64,000 nucleotides of DNA, taken from positions 310,001-374,000 of the forward strand of contig NZ_FNGM01000003.1 in the NCBI RefSeq assembly GCF_900102965.1, read 5' to 3'. Positions 9,158-17,715 of the stretch are shown piece by piece (positions within the stretch are counted from its first letter, which is position 1; every line of letters begins with the position of its first letter). Both the position numbers and the translations under genes were made by a program. The DNA is from Paenibacillus jilunlii. GTDB lineage: Bacteria > Bacillota > Bacilli > Paenibacillales > Paenibacillaceae. A model generated the notes under the pieces. That model had not been told where the DNA came from. It was given only the letters and a program-made list of their open reading frames with translations, and made no database searches.

Positions 9158-9410
9158 AAAATCCCCATCCTTGAGCAGTTTCACCATGGCACTGGCAGAC
9201 AGTTTCACTGATGCAAAGGGTGCAGTACATCCGATTAGTGGAGACAACGATTATTCGAGCCGCACCACATCGGATGAGAGTATTATGGAAGGCTACGCGG
9301 TCAGTTTTGGTGAAAAAGCGCTGGACTATCCCCAGCCGCTTACGATTGCAATAGAACGGTATTGGAATCCGATTCTGGAGTCTCAAACATTGGAACTGCA
9401 CTCCAAATAA
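9138..9410 (+). pseudogene. 3' remnant of an anti-sigma factor (DUF4179/DUF5643-like)
   Basis: The reading frame runs to TAA at 9410 and overlaps the broken sigma factor end. The segment from about 9183 (ALADSFTDAKGAVHPISG and later LDYPQPLTIAIE) resembles the extracytoplasmic C-terminus of DUF4179 anti-sigma proteins, which typically sit directly downstream of ECF sigma genes in Paenibacillus. No start, zinc-finger or membrane segment is left. The junction must lie near 9133-9180. The family assignment is from memory of the C-terminal pattern and is moderate. Confidence 0.5.
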
Positions 9411-9520
9411 ACGGCCTCAGTGAAAGATAACTTTTGTCCGGCAATGAACTTCTCTCTTAATTTATGGCTGGAATGTGACGATAATAATCAAAAACATGCA
9501 TGAATTAGGAGAGCGACATC

Positions 9521-10342
9521 ATGGACAATTTAGATGCTTTAGTGCTAGCAGCACCCTTCTTCAAACAAATTCATTCCCAGGATATTATGATTGGAGTTAC
9601 AGACAAAGAAATATTCCATTACTATGCGCCCAGCAAGGTGCTGGATTTCGGACTGACCAAAGGAAGCCCTGTCCCTCCGGATGACCCTTCCTTAAGTAAT
9701 GCGTTAGCCGGGCGCGCTACGACCAACCGGTTGGCGCCTGAGCTCTATGGAGCGACAGTCATTTCTTCGGCAGTGCCGGTTTATGATGCTGCCGGGGAAA
9801 TTATCGGCGCATTTGCGATTGCCTACACCCTGGAAAACGAGGACAAAATGGAGCAGTTGACCAGCAGCATTGAACAGATCAGCGGCCAGCTGGTTGACAT
9901 GGTCCAGAATGTCGCTGCCCAGTCCGAAGAGCTGTCGGCTACTACAGCCCAGATCCTTGATAATTCACGCAAAACGGTAGAAGAGTCCACTCAAGTAAGC
10001 AAGGTGACCGGCTTCATCCGGGAAATCTCCGAACAGACGAATCTTCTTGGCTTGAATGCGGCCATTGAAGCAGCACGCGTGGGGCAGGAGGGCGCAGGTT
10101 TCGGTGTAGTGGCTACGGAAGTGCGCAAACTGTCCGTGCATACCAAGGAAGCGACAAAATCAATCGAAGATTCATTGAACACAGTTCAGCGTTCGATCCG
10201 TCAGATGGAAAAAGAAATCGAAGCGATTGCCGCTTCTTCCTCCGAGCAGGCCGAATTGGTCACCGAGTTCAGTGATGTCATCGAACGGCTGAATCAGACC
10301 AGCGGTGAAATGGCCAAATTCATCAATTCCATAATTCAATAA
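9521..10342 (+). CDS. Soluble methyl-accepting chemotaxis-like protein
   Basis: 273 residues without any membrane segment. Residues about 1-110 form a small sensor-like domain ([31 protein letters not shown]), similar to the PAS/cache-like heads of cytoplasmic receptors. A short coiled-coil MCP signalling domain follows, with the conserved hairpin tip [22 protein letters not shown], where CheA and CheW bind. This is the architecture of Bacillus YfmS-type soluble receptors. The start has AGGAGAG before ATG. It is transcribed alone and ends in a strong terminator. The ligand is unknown. Its ~70-residue helix pair on each side of the tip is short, so any adaptation sites are few. Confidence 0.85.
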   Translation: MDNLDALVLAAPFFKQIHSQDIMIGVTDKEIFHYYAPSKVLDFGLTKGSPVPPDDPSLSNALAGRATTNRLAPELYGATVISSAVPVYDAAGEIIGAFAIAYTLENEDKMEQLTSSIEQISGQLVDMVQNVAAQSEELSATTAQILDNSRKTVEESTQVSKVTGFIREISEQTNLLGLNAAIEAARVGQEGAGFGVVATEVRKLSVHTKEATKSIEDSLNTVQRSIRQMEKEIEAIAASSSEQAELVTEFSDVIERLNQTSGEMAKFINSIIQ

Positions 10343-10355
10343 ACCCATATCCATT

Positions 10356-10406
10356 CCAAAAAATCCGCAGACAGGACGTATCGTTCCTGTTCTGCGGATT
10401 TTTTGG
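10356..10406. terminator. Strong hairpin terminator after the chemoreceptor
   Basis: CCAAAAAATCCGCAG and CTGCGGATTTTTTGG are perfectly complementary, with ACAGGA/TCCTGT continuing the stem; the right arm provides the T-tract for the plus strand and the left arm one for the minus strand. Confidence 0.85.
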
Positions 10407-10459
10407 AAATACAAGGATTTATATGCTTCGCGCTATAAATTATCCATCTATTTCTCGCT

Positions 10460-10499
10460 GAAACGGGTACCGTCCTTATAAGGACGGCGTAGCCGTTTC
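10460..10499 (-). other. Compound hairpin downstream of the RNase J gene
   Basis: GAAACGG/CCGTTTC and, inside it, CCGTCCTT/AAGGACGG form a two-part stem 12 bases past the RNase J stop. There is no T-tract on the minus strand, so it may protect the 3' end rather than terminate by itself. Confidence 0.45.
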
Positions 10500-10511
10500 C
10501 ACTTGTTCTGC

Positions 10512-12179
10512 CTAGACCTCAATGATGATAGGAAGAATCATCGGTCTGCGCTTCGTGCGTTCATATAGGAACTTACCCAGCGTTTCCTTGATCGTTTCCT
10601 TGATGATATTCCATTGGCCCAGGTCAGCCGGGCTCATCTTCTGCAGGGTAGAGGTAATCAGCTGGTTGATCTCTTCCATCAGCGTGTCGGAGTTGCGCAC
10701 ATATACAAATCCCCGGGAGATGGTATCCGGATCGTTCAGGATTCGTCCGTCATTTTGGCTTAATGTAATTACCGTAATGAGAATTCCGTCTGCAGACAGC
10801 TGCCGGCGGTCACGCAGTACAACATTGCCGATATCACCAATGCCGAGTCCGTCCACGTAGATTTGTCCGGCTGTAATCCGTCCGCTTTGGCGGACATCCC
10901 CGGCGTTCGACTCCACAATATCCCCATTTTTCAAGATAAAGATGTTCTCATTCTTGACCCCCACGGCTTCGGCCAGCATGGAGTGATGGTGAAGCATCCG
11001 GTATTCCCCGTGAATCGGGATGAAGTATTCAGGCTTCATCAAGGTAAGCATCAGTTTCAGTTCCTCCTGGCTGCCATGCCCCGATACATGAAGCTCACTG
11101 CGGGAACCATAGATCACACGTGCGCCCAGCATATACAGATTGTCCACAATTCTGGAAACGTTGCGCTCATTGCCTGGAATCGGATTTGCCGCAAGCAGAA
11201 CCGTATCTCCGGCGCTGATCTCAAGCAGTCTGTGACTGGAATTCGCCAGCCGGGACAACGCGGCCATGGGTTCACCCTGGCTGCCGGTGCATAACACAGC
11301 GATCTTGTCCCGCTCCATTTTGCCCGCCTCTGCGGGTTCAACCAGCATGCCTTCGGGGATGTTCAGATAGCCCAGTTCCTGGGCAACGCCGACGACATTA
11401 ACCATGCTTCTGCCCAGCAGGGCGAGCTTGCGGCCAGTATGCCCGGCAGCGTCCACGATCTGCTGCAGACGGTGCACATTCGACGCAAAGGTGGAGATAA
11501 AAATCCTGTTCTCCGCCTTATGAAAGGCTTCCTCCAGATGCGCACCTACAAGCCTTTCAGAAGGGGTGAACCCGGGCCGCTCGGCGTTCGTACTTTCGGA
11601 TAACAGAAACTTGACCCCTTTTTCGCCGATCGCCGCCATTTTATGTATATCGGGATACTGTTTGTTGACAGGGGTCATATCGAACTTGAAATCGCCGGTA
11701 TGAACGACAGTGCCCTCAGGCGTATCGAATACAATGCCTAGGCAATCCGGAATGCTGTGGTTTGTTCTGAAAAAGGTAATCGCAATAGAGCCGAAATTCA
11801 GCGTGGACTCCGGATCGATGCAATGCAGCTGGGTCTGGCGCAAAAGGCCGTGTTCCTTCAGTTTGGTTTCAATTAACCCGAGGGTCAGGCGGGAGGCATA
11901 TACCGGAATGTTAAGCTGTTTGAGAAAATAAGGAATTCCCCCAATGTGATCTTCATGTCCATGCGTCACCACAAGGGCTTTGACCTTGTCTGTATTGCTG
12001 AGCAGGTAGGAAATATCAGGAATGATAAGGTCAATACCCAGTAAACTCTCATCCGGAAATTTAGATCCGCAATCTATGACGATGATGTCATCGGCGTACT
12101 GCACAAGATACATATTTTTGCCAATTTCATACACCCCTCCCAAAGCTGCAATCCATAGACGCTCACCAGTCATCTTCAT
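10512..12179 (-). CDS. Ribonuclease J family protein
   Basis: 555 residues from the ATG at 12179, the usual RNase J length. This start is chosen because GGAGGA lies seven bases upstream, while the ATG two codons earlier touches the GGAGGA. The metallo-beta-lactamase motif THGHEDHIGG (residues 72-81) binds the two zinc ions, FRTNHSIPDC and HTGDFKFD continue the active site, and the beta-CASP region (TGSQGEPMAALSR) and C-terminal domain are all present. RNase J degrades RNA as a 5'-3' exonuclease and endonuclease. It is a monocistronic gene and resembles a paralogue rather than a core rnjA locus; whether it is J1- or J2-like is not clear from motifs. Confidence 0.9.
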   Translation of the reverse strand: MKMTGERLWIAALGGVYEIGKNMYLVQYADDIIVIDCGSKFPDESLLGIDLIIPDISYLLSNTDKVKALVVTHGHEDHIGGIPYFLKQLNIPVYASRLTLGLIETKLKEHGLLRQTQLHCIDPESTLNFGSIAITFFRTNHSIPDCLGIVFDTPEGTVVHTGDFKFDMTPVNKQYPDIHKMAAIGEKGVKFLLSESTNAERPGFTPSERLVGAHLEEAFHKAENRIFISTFASNVHRLQQIVDAAGHTGRKLALLGRSMVNVVGVAQELGYLNIPEGMLVEPAEAGKMERDKIAVLCTGSQGEPMAALSRLANSSHRLLEISAGDTVLLAANPIPGNERNVSRIVDNLYMLGARVIYGSRSELHVSGHGSQEELKLMLTLMKPEYFIPIHGEYRMLHHHSMLAEAVGVKNENIFILKNGDIVESNAGDVRQSGRITAGQIYVDGLGIGDIGNVVLRDRRQLSADGILITVITLSQNDGRILNDPDTISRGFVYVRNSDTLMEEINQLITSTLQKMSPADLGQWNIIKETIKETLGKFLYERTKRRPMILPIIIEV

Positions 12180-12221
12180 GCTCATTCCTCCTTTTTTGAT
12201 TACGCATATTATGCATATCAC

Positions 12222-12480
12222 AACATGGGTTTATCCAGAGCGAAGTGATTTTATTCTTGGAAAAAGCAATACCCGATGAAGGCTTTCTGAGATCTGCCTG
12301 CCTGATCGGTGAGGCTCTTGGCTATTACAGTATCAGACGCAGGGCAGAATCCGGCACGCGAAACCCTGAATAAACAGCAATTTAAAAGAAGTCATAGGCG
12401 AACAGCCATGTCTAGCAATGGAACCCCTGATGGGGAATGAATCCGTCCAAGCCTTGAAGGAACCCCGCGGTTAACGTAAA
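12222..12480. other. Intergenic stretch without a recognisable gene
   Basis: Between the RNase J start and the VOC remnant I see no reading frame with a convincing ribosome site and no strong hairpin. The minus-strand promoter for RNase J must lie within its first 100 bases. Confidence 0.4.
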
Positions 12481-12561
12481 AAGGACCCGGTTGCACTCAT
12501 TTTCAAGGTAGAAGATGTGGATGCTGTTTATGAGCAATTGCGCATTAAAAGGATTGAGTAG
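12481..12561 (+). pseudogene. Remnant of a VOC/glyoxalase-fold protein
   Basis: In one frame this reads KDPVALIFKVEDVDAVYEQL and then RIKRIE before a TAG. The pattern FKVEDVDAVYEQL is the start of a repeat half in vicinal-oxygen-chelate (glyoxalase/bleomycin resistance) proteins. Neither a start nor the metal-binding C-terminal half is present, and further stops follow. It is a decayed fragment. Confidence 0.45.
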
Positions 12562-12609
12562 CCAGTTCAAGCTTAACCACTCATCCCATATATTCATAAT
12601 CCTTTTGAA

Positions 12610-12633
12610 GGCCCGCCTAAAGCGGGTCTTTTT
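12610..12633 (+). terminator. Small intrinsic terminator
   Basis: GGCCCGC-CTAAA-GCGGGTC followed by TTTTT, just after the VOC remnant. It probably belonged to that lost gene and now shields the trehalose operon from upstream transcription. Confidence 0.75.
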
Positions 12634-12766
12634 GTAGTTCCTTTCAAACTTTATCTATTTCAGTGTTAGTTACCATCTAATATAGTTTAAGTAAGTGACG
12701 TAACAGCTTTTTCCAAGAAACCGTTTTATTTTGGGAAAATAAGAGTGGAACAGGGGATTTTTCGGT

Positions 12767-12815
12767 TTGACAACCTGTATATACAAGTGTAGAATCCATA
12801 CTTGTATATACAGGT
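12767..12815 (+). promoter_or_regulatory. treC promoter with TreR-type operators
   Basis: TTGACA (12767-12772), a 17-base spacer and TAGAAT (12790-12795) form a near-consensus sigma-A promoter. ACCTGTATATACAAGT (12773-12788) fills the spacer and its exact reverse complement lies at 12800-12815, over the start point. Each arm holds a TGTATATACA core, which matches the known Bacillus TreR box. Binding at both arms would block RNA polymerase. treR is the last gene of this operon, so control is autoregulatory and relieved by trehalose-6-phosphate, as known for TreR. Confidence 0.88.
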
Positions 12816-12861
12816 AAATTGAATAGATAAATAGTTACCGCATACGGGGAGGGACTTACAC

Positions 12862-14565
12862 ATGGAAACAACGCCGCAAGCAGACTGGTGGCGCAAGTCT
12901 ACGGTATATCAGGTTTATCCCAAGAGCTTCAAGGACAGTACAGGCAGCGGGACAGGTGACATCAAGGGACTAACCGGCAAGCTTGATTATTTGCAGGAGC
13001 TGGGGATTGATATCGTCTGGCTGCAGCCGGTTTACGTATCTCCACAAAATGATAACGGTTACGATGTCGCCGATTACCGGCAGATTGATCCGGCCTTTGG
13101 TACCATGGAGGATTTTGAAGAATTGATCCGGGAGCTGAAGAAACGCAGCATGCATCTGATGACCGATATCGTTGTCAATCATTCTTCTACAGAGCATCCC
13201 TGGTTTCAGGAGGCGAGGAAATCCAAGGACAATCCTTACAGGGATTATTACATCTGGCGGGACCCTGCACCGGACGGAGGGGTACCCAATAACTGGCAGT
13301 CGAAGTTCGGCGGACCGGCTTGGCAATTCGATGCGACTACCGGCCAGTATTTCCTCACCCTGTTTGACAAGACACAGGCAGACCTAAACTGGGAAAATGA
13401 GCAGGTTAGGCAGGAAGTCGCTGACCTGATGCTTTTTTGGGCGAAAAAAGGGGTGGATGGGTTCCGGATGGATGTCATCAACCTGATCTCGAAAGATCAG
13501 AGCTTTCCTGACGATGACAGAACCACCGCTCCAGGCGATGGGCGTAAGTTCTATACCGATGGCCCGCGGGTCCATGAATATATCAAAGAGCTCTATGCTA
13601 AGGTCTTTGGGCCTTACAATCTGGTGACCGTAGGCGAGATGTCCTCAACCACCCTGGAGCACTGCATCCGCTATTCCGCACCCGAAGAACGGGAGTTCTC
13701 CATGACCTTCAACTTCCATCACCTCAAGGTTGATTACAAGAACGGCCAGAAGTGGGAGCTGCAGCCTTATGATTTTGCCGAACTGAAAGAGCTGTTCACC
13801 CGGTGGCAAACCGGAATGCAGCAGGCCGGCGGGTGGAATGCCCTCTTCTGGAATAATCATGACCAGCCGCGTGCCTTGTCCCGCTTCGCAGATGACGTAA
13901 AATACCGTAAGGAAAGCGCTAAAATGCTGGCTACAACGCTTCACGGCATGCAGGGCACGCCCTATGTCTACCAGGGTGAAGAGCTGGGGATGCCCAATCC
14001 CGACTGGCATGATATCTCGGAATTCAATGACATTGAATCGAAGAACATGTACCGGATTCTGCAAGAGCAGGGATTGTCAGGGGAGCAGGCACTGGACATT
14101 ATACGTGAACGCTCCCGGGATAATTCGCGGACGCCGATGCAGTGGGATGCATCAGAGCATGGCGGATTTACCAGCGGGACTCCATGGCTTAAAGTGGACA
14201 GACGATACAAAGAAATCAATGTCCAAGCCGAGCAAGGTGATCCGGACTCGATTCTAGCCCATTACAAACAGCTAATTCGTCTTCGGAAAGAGGAACCGGT
14301 CATAACAGACGGGATATTCCAAAGATTGGATGAAGGGCATCCGCAGATTTTTGCCTATGCCAGAATGGTTGAGAAGGAAACACTTATTGTCGTGTCCAGC
14401 TTCAGCGGTACGGAGGCCGGCTTTACTTTTGCAGGCGAATTCTGGTCCAGCCGTATCAACAGTCAAGCCGCGAAACTGCTGATCGGCAATACTGTGCAGA
14501 CACCTGTGTGGGGCCAGACCCTTGAGATTCCGCCCTATGGCTCTTATATGTGGATCATCCGCTAA
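12862..14565 (+). CDS. treC: Alpha,alpha-phosphotrehalase (trehalose-6-phosphate hydrolase)
   Basis: 567 residues, the usual length of GH13 subfamily 29 enzymes. The N-terminus WWRKSTVYQVYPKSFKDS is characteristic. Conserved GH13 regions are present: DIVVNHSS, the nucleophile region GFRMDVINLIS, the acid/base GEMSS and the final NNHDQPR. It splits imported trehalose-6-phosphate into glucose and glucose-6-phosphate in the cytoplasm. First gene of the trehalose operon, 27 bases before treP, with GGGGAGGG before the ATG. In Bacillus the same gene is called treA. Function is firm because treP and treR are adjacent and a TreR-type operator lies upstream. Confidence 0.95.
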   Translation: METTPQADWWRKSTVYQVYPKSFKDSTGSGTGDIKGLTGKLDYLQELGIDIVWLQPVYVSPQNDNGYDVADYRQIDPAFGTMEDFEELIRELKKRSMHLMTDIVVNHSSTEHPWFQEARKSKDNPYRDYYIWRDPAPDGGVPNNWQSKFGGPAWQFDATTGQYFLTLFDKTQADLNWENEQVRQEVADLMLFWAKKGVDGFRMDVINLISKDQSFPDDDRTTAPGDGRKFYTDGPRVHEYIKELYAKVFGPYNLVTVGEMSSTTLEHCIRYSAPEEREFSMTFNFHHLKVDYKNGQKWELQPYDFAELKELFTRWQTGMQQAGGWNALFWNNHDQPRALSRFADDVKYRKESAKMLATTLHGMQGTPYVYQGEELGMPNPDWHDISEFNDIESKNMYRILQEQGLSGEQALDIIRERSRDNSRTPMQWDASEHGGFTSGTPWLKVDRRYKEINVQAEQGDPDSILAHYKQLIRLRKEEPVITDGIFQRLDEGHPQIFAYARMVEKETLIVVSSFSGTEAGFTFAGEFWSSRINSQAAKLLIGNTVQTPVWGQTLEIPPYGSYMWIIR

Positions 14566-14592
14566 TATAATTATGAATAAGGGAGAGCAGAT

Positions 14593-16611
14593 ATGGCTAT
14601 TAACAGACAGAATGTAGAAGAGATCGTAAAGGCCGTCGGAGGAAAAGAAAATATTGAAGCCGCTACACACTGTGTAACACGGCTGCGCTTTGCCTTGAAT
14701 GATGAGAGCCAAGTGGATACAGACGCACTGGAAAAGAACGATCTGGTCAAAGGCCATTTCTCATCTCAAGGACAATTCCAGGTGATCATCGGTCCGGGGC
14801 TTGTGGACAAGGTATACGACGAAATGATCAGCATCACCGGAGGGAGCAGAGCTACCAAGGACGAAGTGAAAACAGCGGCCAGCAAAAAACAGAACCCGCT
14901 GCAGCAGGCGATCAAGACGCTGGCAGATATTTTCATTCCCATTCTTCCGGCCATTGTAATGGCGGGCCTGCTGCTCGGGGTTAATAACATCCTTACCGGG
15001 CCGGGCATCTTTTTCGACAGCAAGTCCCTGGTCGAGGTCTATCCGCAGTGGAAGGACTTTGCTTCCATCATTAATACCATAGCCAGCACAGCCTTCACGT
15101 TCCTTCCGGCTCTGATCGGCTGGTCGGCGGTAACCCGCTTTGGAGGCAGCCCATTGCTGGGGATTGTGCTTGGACTTATTCTGGTTCACCCCGATTTGCT
15201 TAGTGCGTATGGTTACGCAGATGCCAAAGTAGAAGGTACCGTTCCTGTGTGGAATCTGTTTGGCTGGCATGTGAACAAAATCGGCTATCAGGGACAGGTG
15301 CTGCCCGTGCTGGTGTCCGCCTACTTGCTCGCCCGGCTGGAGCGGTGGCTGAATAAAAAGGTACCCGATTCCTTCAAGCTGCTGATTGTGGCTCCAGTGG
15401 CCCTGCTGATTACCGGATTCCTGGCCTTTACGGTTATTGGTCCCGTCACCTTCATTATTGCCAATGCCATCACCTCGGGACTGGTCAGCATCTTTGGCGG
15501 TTTCCCGGCGCTGGGCGGCTTGATCTATGGAGGATTGTACGCGCTTCTGGTTATCACAGGGATGCACCATACTTTCCTGGCCGTCGATATCCAGCTGATC
15601 GGTTCGGAAGGCGGGACATTTTTGTGGCCGATGCTTGCATTGTCGAACATTGCCCAGGGGGCTGCCGCACTCGGGATGATGTTTGTCGCCAAACAGGAAA
15701 AAACTAAAGGGCTGGCCGTCACCTCCTCCATCTCCGCTTTCCTGGGAGTTACGGAGCCTGCCATCTTCGGGGTGAATGTGCGCTTCAAATATCCTTTTAT
15801 CTTCGGAATGCTGGGTTCAGCTATTGCCGGTGTGCTGCTGGCCATGAATAATGTGCTCGCTTCTTCCATCGGGGTAGGCGGAATTCCCGGATTCTTATCC
15901 ATCTTCCCGAACCAGTGGGGGGTGTTCTTCATCGGCATGGCGATAGTGCTGATTGTGCCTTTCACAGCTACCGTGCTGTACGGGAAAATCCGCAGCCGGG
16001 GAACAGATGAGGCTGATGGTACGGACGATACTACTGCAAAAACCTCCCCAACGGACAATGCTTCCAGTAAAATTGAGCCAGCGGCTCCATCACGCGCACA
16101 GGTTCAGACTGCTTCCGTTCCGGTATCCAGTCCCGCTACAGCCGTTAATGTACTGGAAGTCCGGTCACCTGTCCGGGGCAGAATTGTGCCCTTGGAGCAA
16201 GTGCCTGACCCGGCCTTCGCGGAGCGGCAGATGGGGAAAGGCGTAGCTGTGGAGCCATCCGAAGGAAAGGTAACCGCACCTTTTGATGCTACTGTTGCCC
16301 ATGTGATCAAGAGCAAACATGCCGTCATTCTGGAGCATGCCTCCGGCGTGCAGCTGCTGATTCATATCGGGATCAATACCGTATCCCTTAAGGGCAGCGG
16401 TTTCACTGCACATGTCACTGCAGGTGATAAGGTGAAAGCCGGTCAGCTGCTGCTTGAATTTGACCGCGATGCCATAACGGCCGCTGGTTACCCGTTGATC
16501 TCACCGATTATTGTCCCGGACGGACAGGAGGTCATTGAGCGGGTGGAAGAGCTGACCGGCGGAGATGAGACTCATCCGGGTGCCGTATTAAAGATCTATC
16601 TGCAAGGATAA
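14593..16611 (+). CDS. treP: PTS trehalose-specific transporter EIIBCA
   Basis: 672 residues in three parts. EIIB covers about 1-85 with the phosphorylated Cys27 in ATHCVTRLRF. EIIC covers about 105-465, with roughly ten membrane segments and the conserved TEPAIFGVN loop. A linker rich in Ala, Ser and Thr leads to a glucose-type EIIA from about 525 to the end, with the phospho-accepting His591 in LLIHIGINTV. It imports trehalose and phosphorylates it to trehalose-6-phosphate for treC. Bacillus subtilis TreP has only B and C parts and borrows EIIA, so the fused EIIA here makes the transporter self-contained. GGGAGAG precedes the ATG. Confidence 0.93.
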   Translation: MAINRQNVEEIVKAVGGKENIEAATHCVTRLRFALNDESQVDTDALEKNDLVKGHFSSQGQFQVIIGPGLVDKVYDEMISITGGSRATKDEVKTAASKKQNPLQQAIKTLADIFIPILPAIVMAGLLLGVNNILTGPGIFFDSKSLVEVYPQWKDFASIINTIASTAFTFLPALIGWSAVTRFGGSPLLGIVLGLILVHPDLLSAYGYADAKVEGTVPVWNLFGWHVNKIGYQGQVLPVLVSAYLLARLERWLNKKVPDSFKLLIVAPVALLITGFLAFTVIGPVTFIIANAITSGLVSIFGGFPALGGLIYGGLYALLVITGMHHTFLAVDIQLIGSEGGTFLWPMLALSNIAQGAAALGMMFVAKQEKTKGLAVTSSISAFLGVTEPAIFGVNVRFKYPFIFGMLGSAIAGVLLAMNNVLASSIGVGGIPGFLSIFPNQWGVFFIGMAIVLIVPFTATVLYGKIRSRGTDEADGTDDTTAKTSPTDNASSKIEPAAPSRAQVQTASVPVSSPATAVNVLEVRSPVRGRIVPLEQVPDPAFAERQMGKGVAVEPSEGKVTAPFDATVAHVIKSKHAVILEHASGVQLLIHIGINTVSLKGSGFTAHVTAGDKVKAGQLLLEFDRDAITAAGYPLISPIIVPDGQEVIERVEELTGGDETHPGAVLKIYLQG

Positions 16612-16624
16612 CTTTCATGATAAG

Positions 16625-17377
16625 ATGAGCATGGTGATTCCAGTGAACAAAAATATTTATTCGCATATCTATAATGATTACTCCGCACGGATTCAATCGG
16701 GACAGCTTCAGGCGGGGAAGAAAATCCCTTCCGAAAGCCAGCTTGCCGCCGCTTACAGCACTTCAAGAGAAACAGTTCGCAAAGCGCTGCAAATGCTCTC
16801 CGAGAACGGGTATATTCACAAGATCAAAGGCAAGGGGTCCTTTGTGCTGGATACGCAGCGCCTGAACTTCCCTGTCTCCGGCCTGATCAGCTTCAAGGAG
16901 GTTGCAGATCAGCTCGGGCGTACGATCCGTACCATTGTCTATGAGAACAGCCTTGTTCCTTGTTCAAGCAGTGTGTCACAGCGTCTGCTCATCCGGGAGA
17001 ATGAACCTGTCTGGAAAGTGGTCCGGGCAAGGGAGATCGAAGGCGAGAAAATCATTCTCGACAAGGATTATTTCCTGCCGTCCGTCGTTCCTTCTATACC
17101 GGCTGCTGCCGCTGAGGATTCCATATATGAATACCTGGAAGGCAAACTTCATCTGCGGATCAGTTACGCCAAAAAGGAAATTTCTGTAGAAGAAGTGACC
17201 TCCGAAGATAGGCTGCTGCTCGACCTGCATGATTACCAGCATATCGTCGTTGTGCGCAACTACGTGCATCTCGTCGATACCCAGCTGTTTCAGTATACCG
17301 AATCCCGCCACCGGCTGGATAAATTTCAGTTCGTAGATTTTGCCCGCCGGGCGCAAATGGAAGGGAACCCGTTATAA
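16625..17377 (+). CDS. treR: Trehalose operon repressor, GntR/HutC family
   Basis: 250 residues. The N-terminal winged helix (IPSESQLAAAYSTSRETVRKAL) binds DNA and the UTRA domain binds the effector, expected to be trehalose-6-phosphate. The similarity to Bacillus TreR is plain through the whole length, for example RKALQMLSENGYIHKIKGKGS and the ending YTESRHRLDKFQFVDFARR. It lies 13 bases after treP. The ribosome site is weak and ATG at 16625 or GTG codons at 16634 and 16643 could serve. Its target is the inverted repeat over the treC promoter, making a closed regulatory loop. Confidence 0.93.
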   Translation: MSMVIPVNKNIYSHIYNDYSARIQSGQLQAGKKIPSESQLAAAYSTSRETVRKALQMLSENGYIHKIKGKGSFVLDTQRLNFPVSGLISFKEVADQLGRTIRTIVYENSLVPCSSSVSQRLLIRENEPVWKVVRAREIEGEKIILDKDYFLPSVVPSIPAAAAEDSIYEYLEGKLHLRISYAKKEISVEEVTSEDRLLLDLHDYQHIVVVRNYVHLVDTQLFQYTESRHRLDKFQFVDFARRAQMEGNPL

Positions 17378-17431
17378 TAGCAGGTCCAGAGCATTACAGC
17401 ACAGAAATCGGCACACGTTAAGTGAATGGAG

Positions 17432-17460
17432 TTGTTTTTGTGCAATCCGTATGATAAAAT
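17432..17460 (+). promoter_or_regulatory. Promoter of the ABC-F leader transcript
   Basis: TTGTTT (17432-17437), 17 bases, TAAAAT (17455-17460). Transcription would start near 17467, leaving a leader of about 250 bases before the ABC-F start codon. Confidence 0.6.
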
Positions 17461-17525
17461 GCACTTAATTTAATGAATGGGGTTGAAAAGGATAATGTAG
17501 GATTTTCTTGCTGAAGGATAAACCT

Positions 17526-17564
17526 AATAAAACGTCTAATGCGATCAGAGTCGCATGTTTTATT
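17526..17564 (+). other. Leader hairpin 1
   Basis: AATAAAAC/GTTTTATT and ATGCGA/TCGCAT pair around the loop TCAGAG, with GTCTA bulged. It encloses the start of the 23-codon leader frame and could hide its start codon. TTTTATTGTGTTTT follows, so it may also end treR transcripts. Confidence 0.55.
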
Positions 17565-17610
17565 GTGTTTTAAGCAAGAAAGTTACATTTTCTTTTCACT
17601 CATACGATAG
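17539..17610 (+). CDS. Candidate leader peptide of the ABC-F gene
   Basis: A 23-codon frame from ATG at 17539 to TAG at 17610; its middle reads HVLLCFKQESYIFF. It lies in the leader between promoter and terminator and overlaps the antiterminator strand at 17574-17583, as in attenuators of ribosome-protection and erm genes. Its ribosome site is poor (AAGG 18 bases upstream). A 13-codon alternative from 17473 (MNGVEKDNVGFSC) would be nearly leaderless. Either could carry the stalling signal; which one is translated is not settled. Confidence 0.4.
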   Translation: MRSESHVLLCFKQESYIFFSLIR

Positions 17611-17694
17611 GTCCTTAATCTGCCCTCACGGGGGCTTGATTTGCTGTATCTATTTGAGCTGCGAGAAATGAACTTTCTTGCGGCTTTTATTTTT
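17574..17694 (+). terminator. Attenuator: terminator with competing antiterminator
   Basis: Terminator: GCTGCGAGAAA (17658-17668) pairs with TTTCTTGCGGC (17674-17684), followed by TTTTATTTTT. Antiterminator: GCAAGAAAGT (17574-17583) is the exact complement of ACTTTCTTGC (17672-17681), the descending terminator arm, so the two folds exclude each other. A ribosome stalled on the leader frame would decide between them. The terminator ends just before the AGGAGG of the ABC-F gene. Confidence 0.75.
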
Positions 17695-17715
17695 GTATAC
17701 AGGAGGACCTAAATA

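Noticed and set aside
14761..15570. 269-codon open frame antisense to treP
   Set aside because: It lies wholly within a gene of certain identity, has no ribosome site and its composition is the mirror of hydrophobic codons.
17495..17500. ATG directly followed by TAG after AAAAGG, a possible start-stop element
   Set aside because: The spacing of three bases is too short, and longer leader frames in the same RNA explain the attenuator better.
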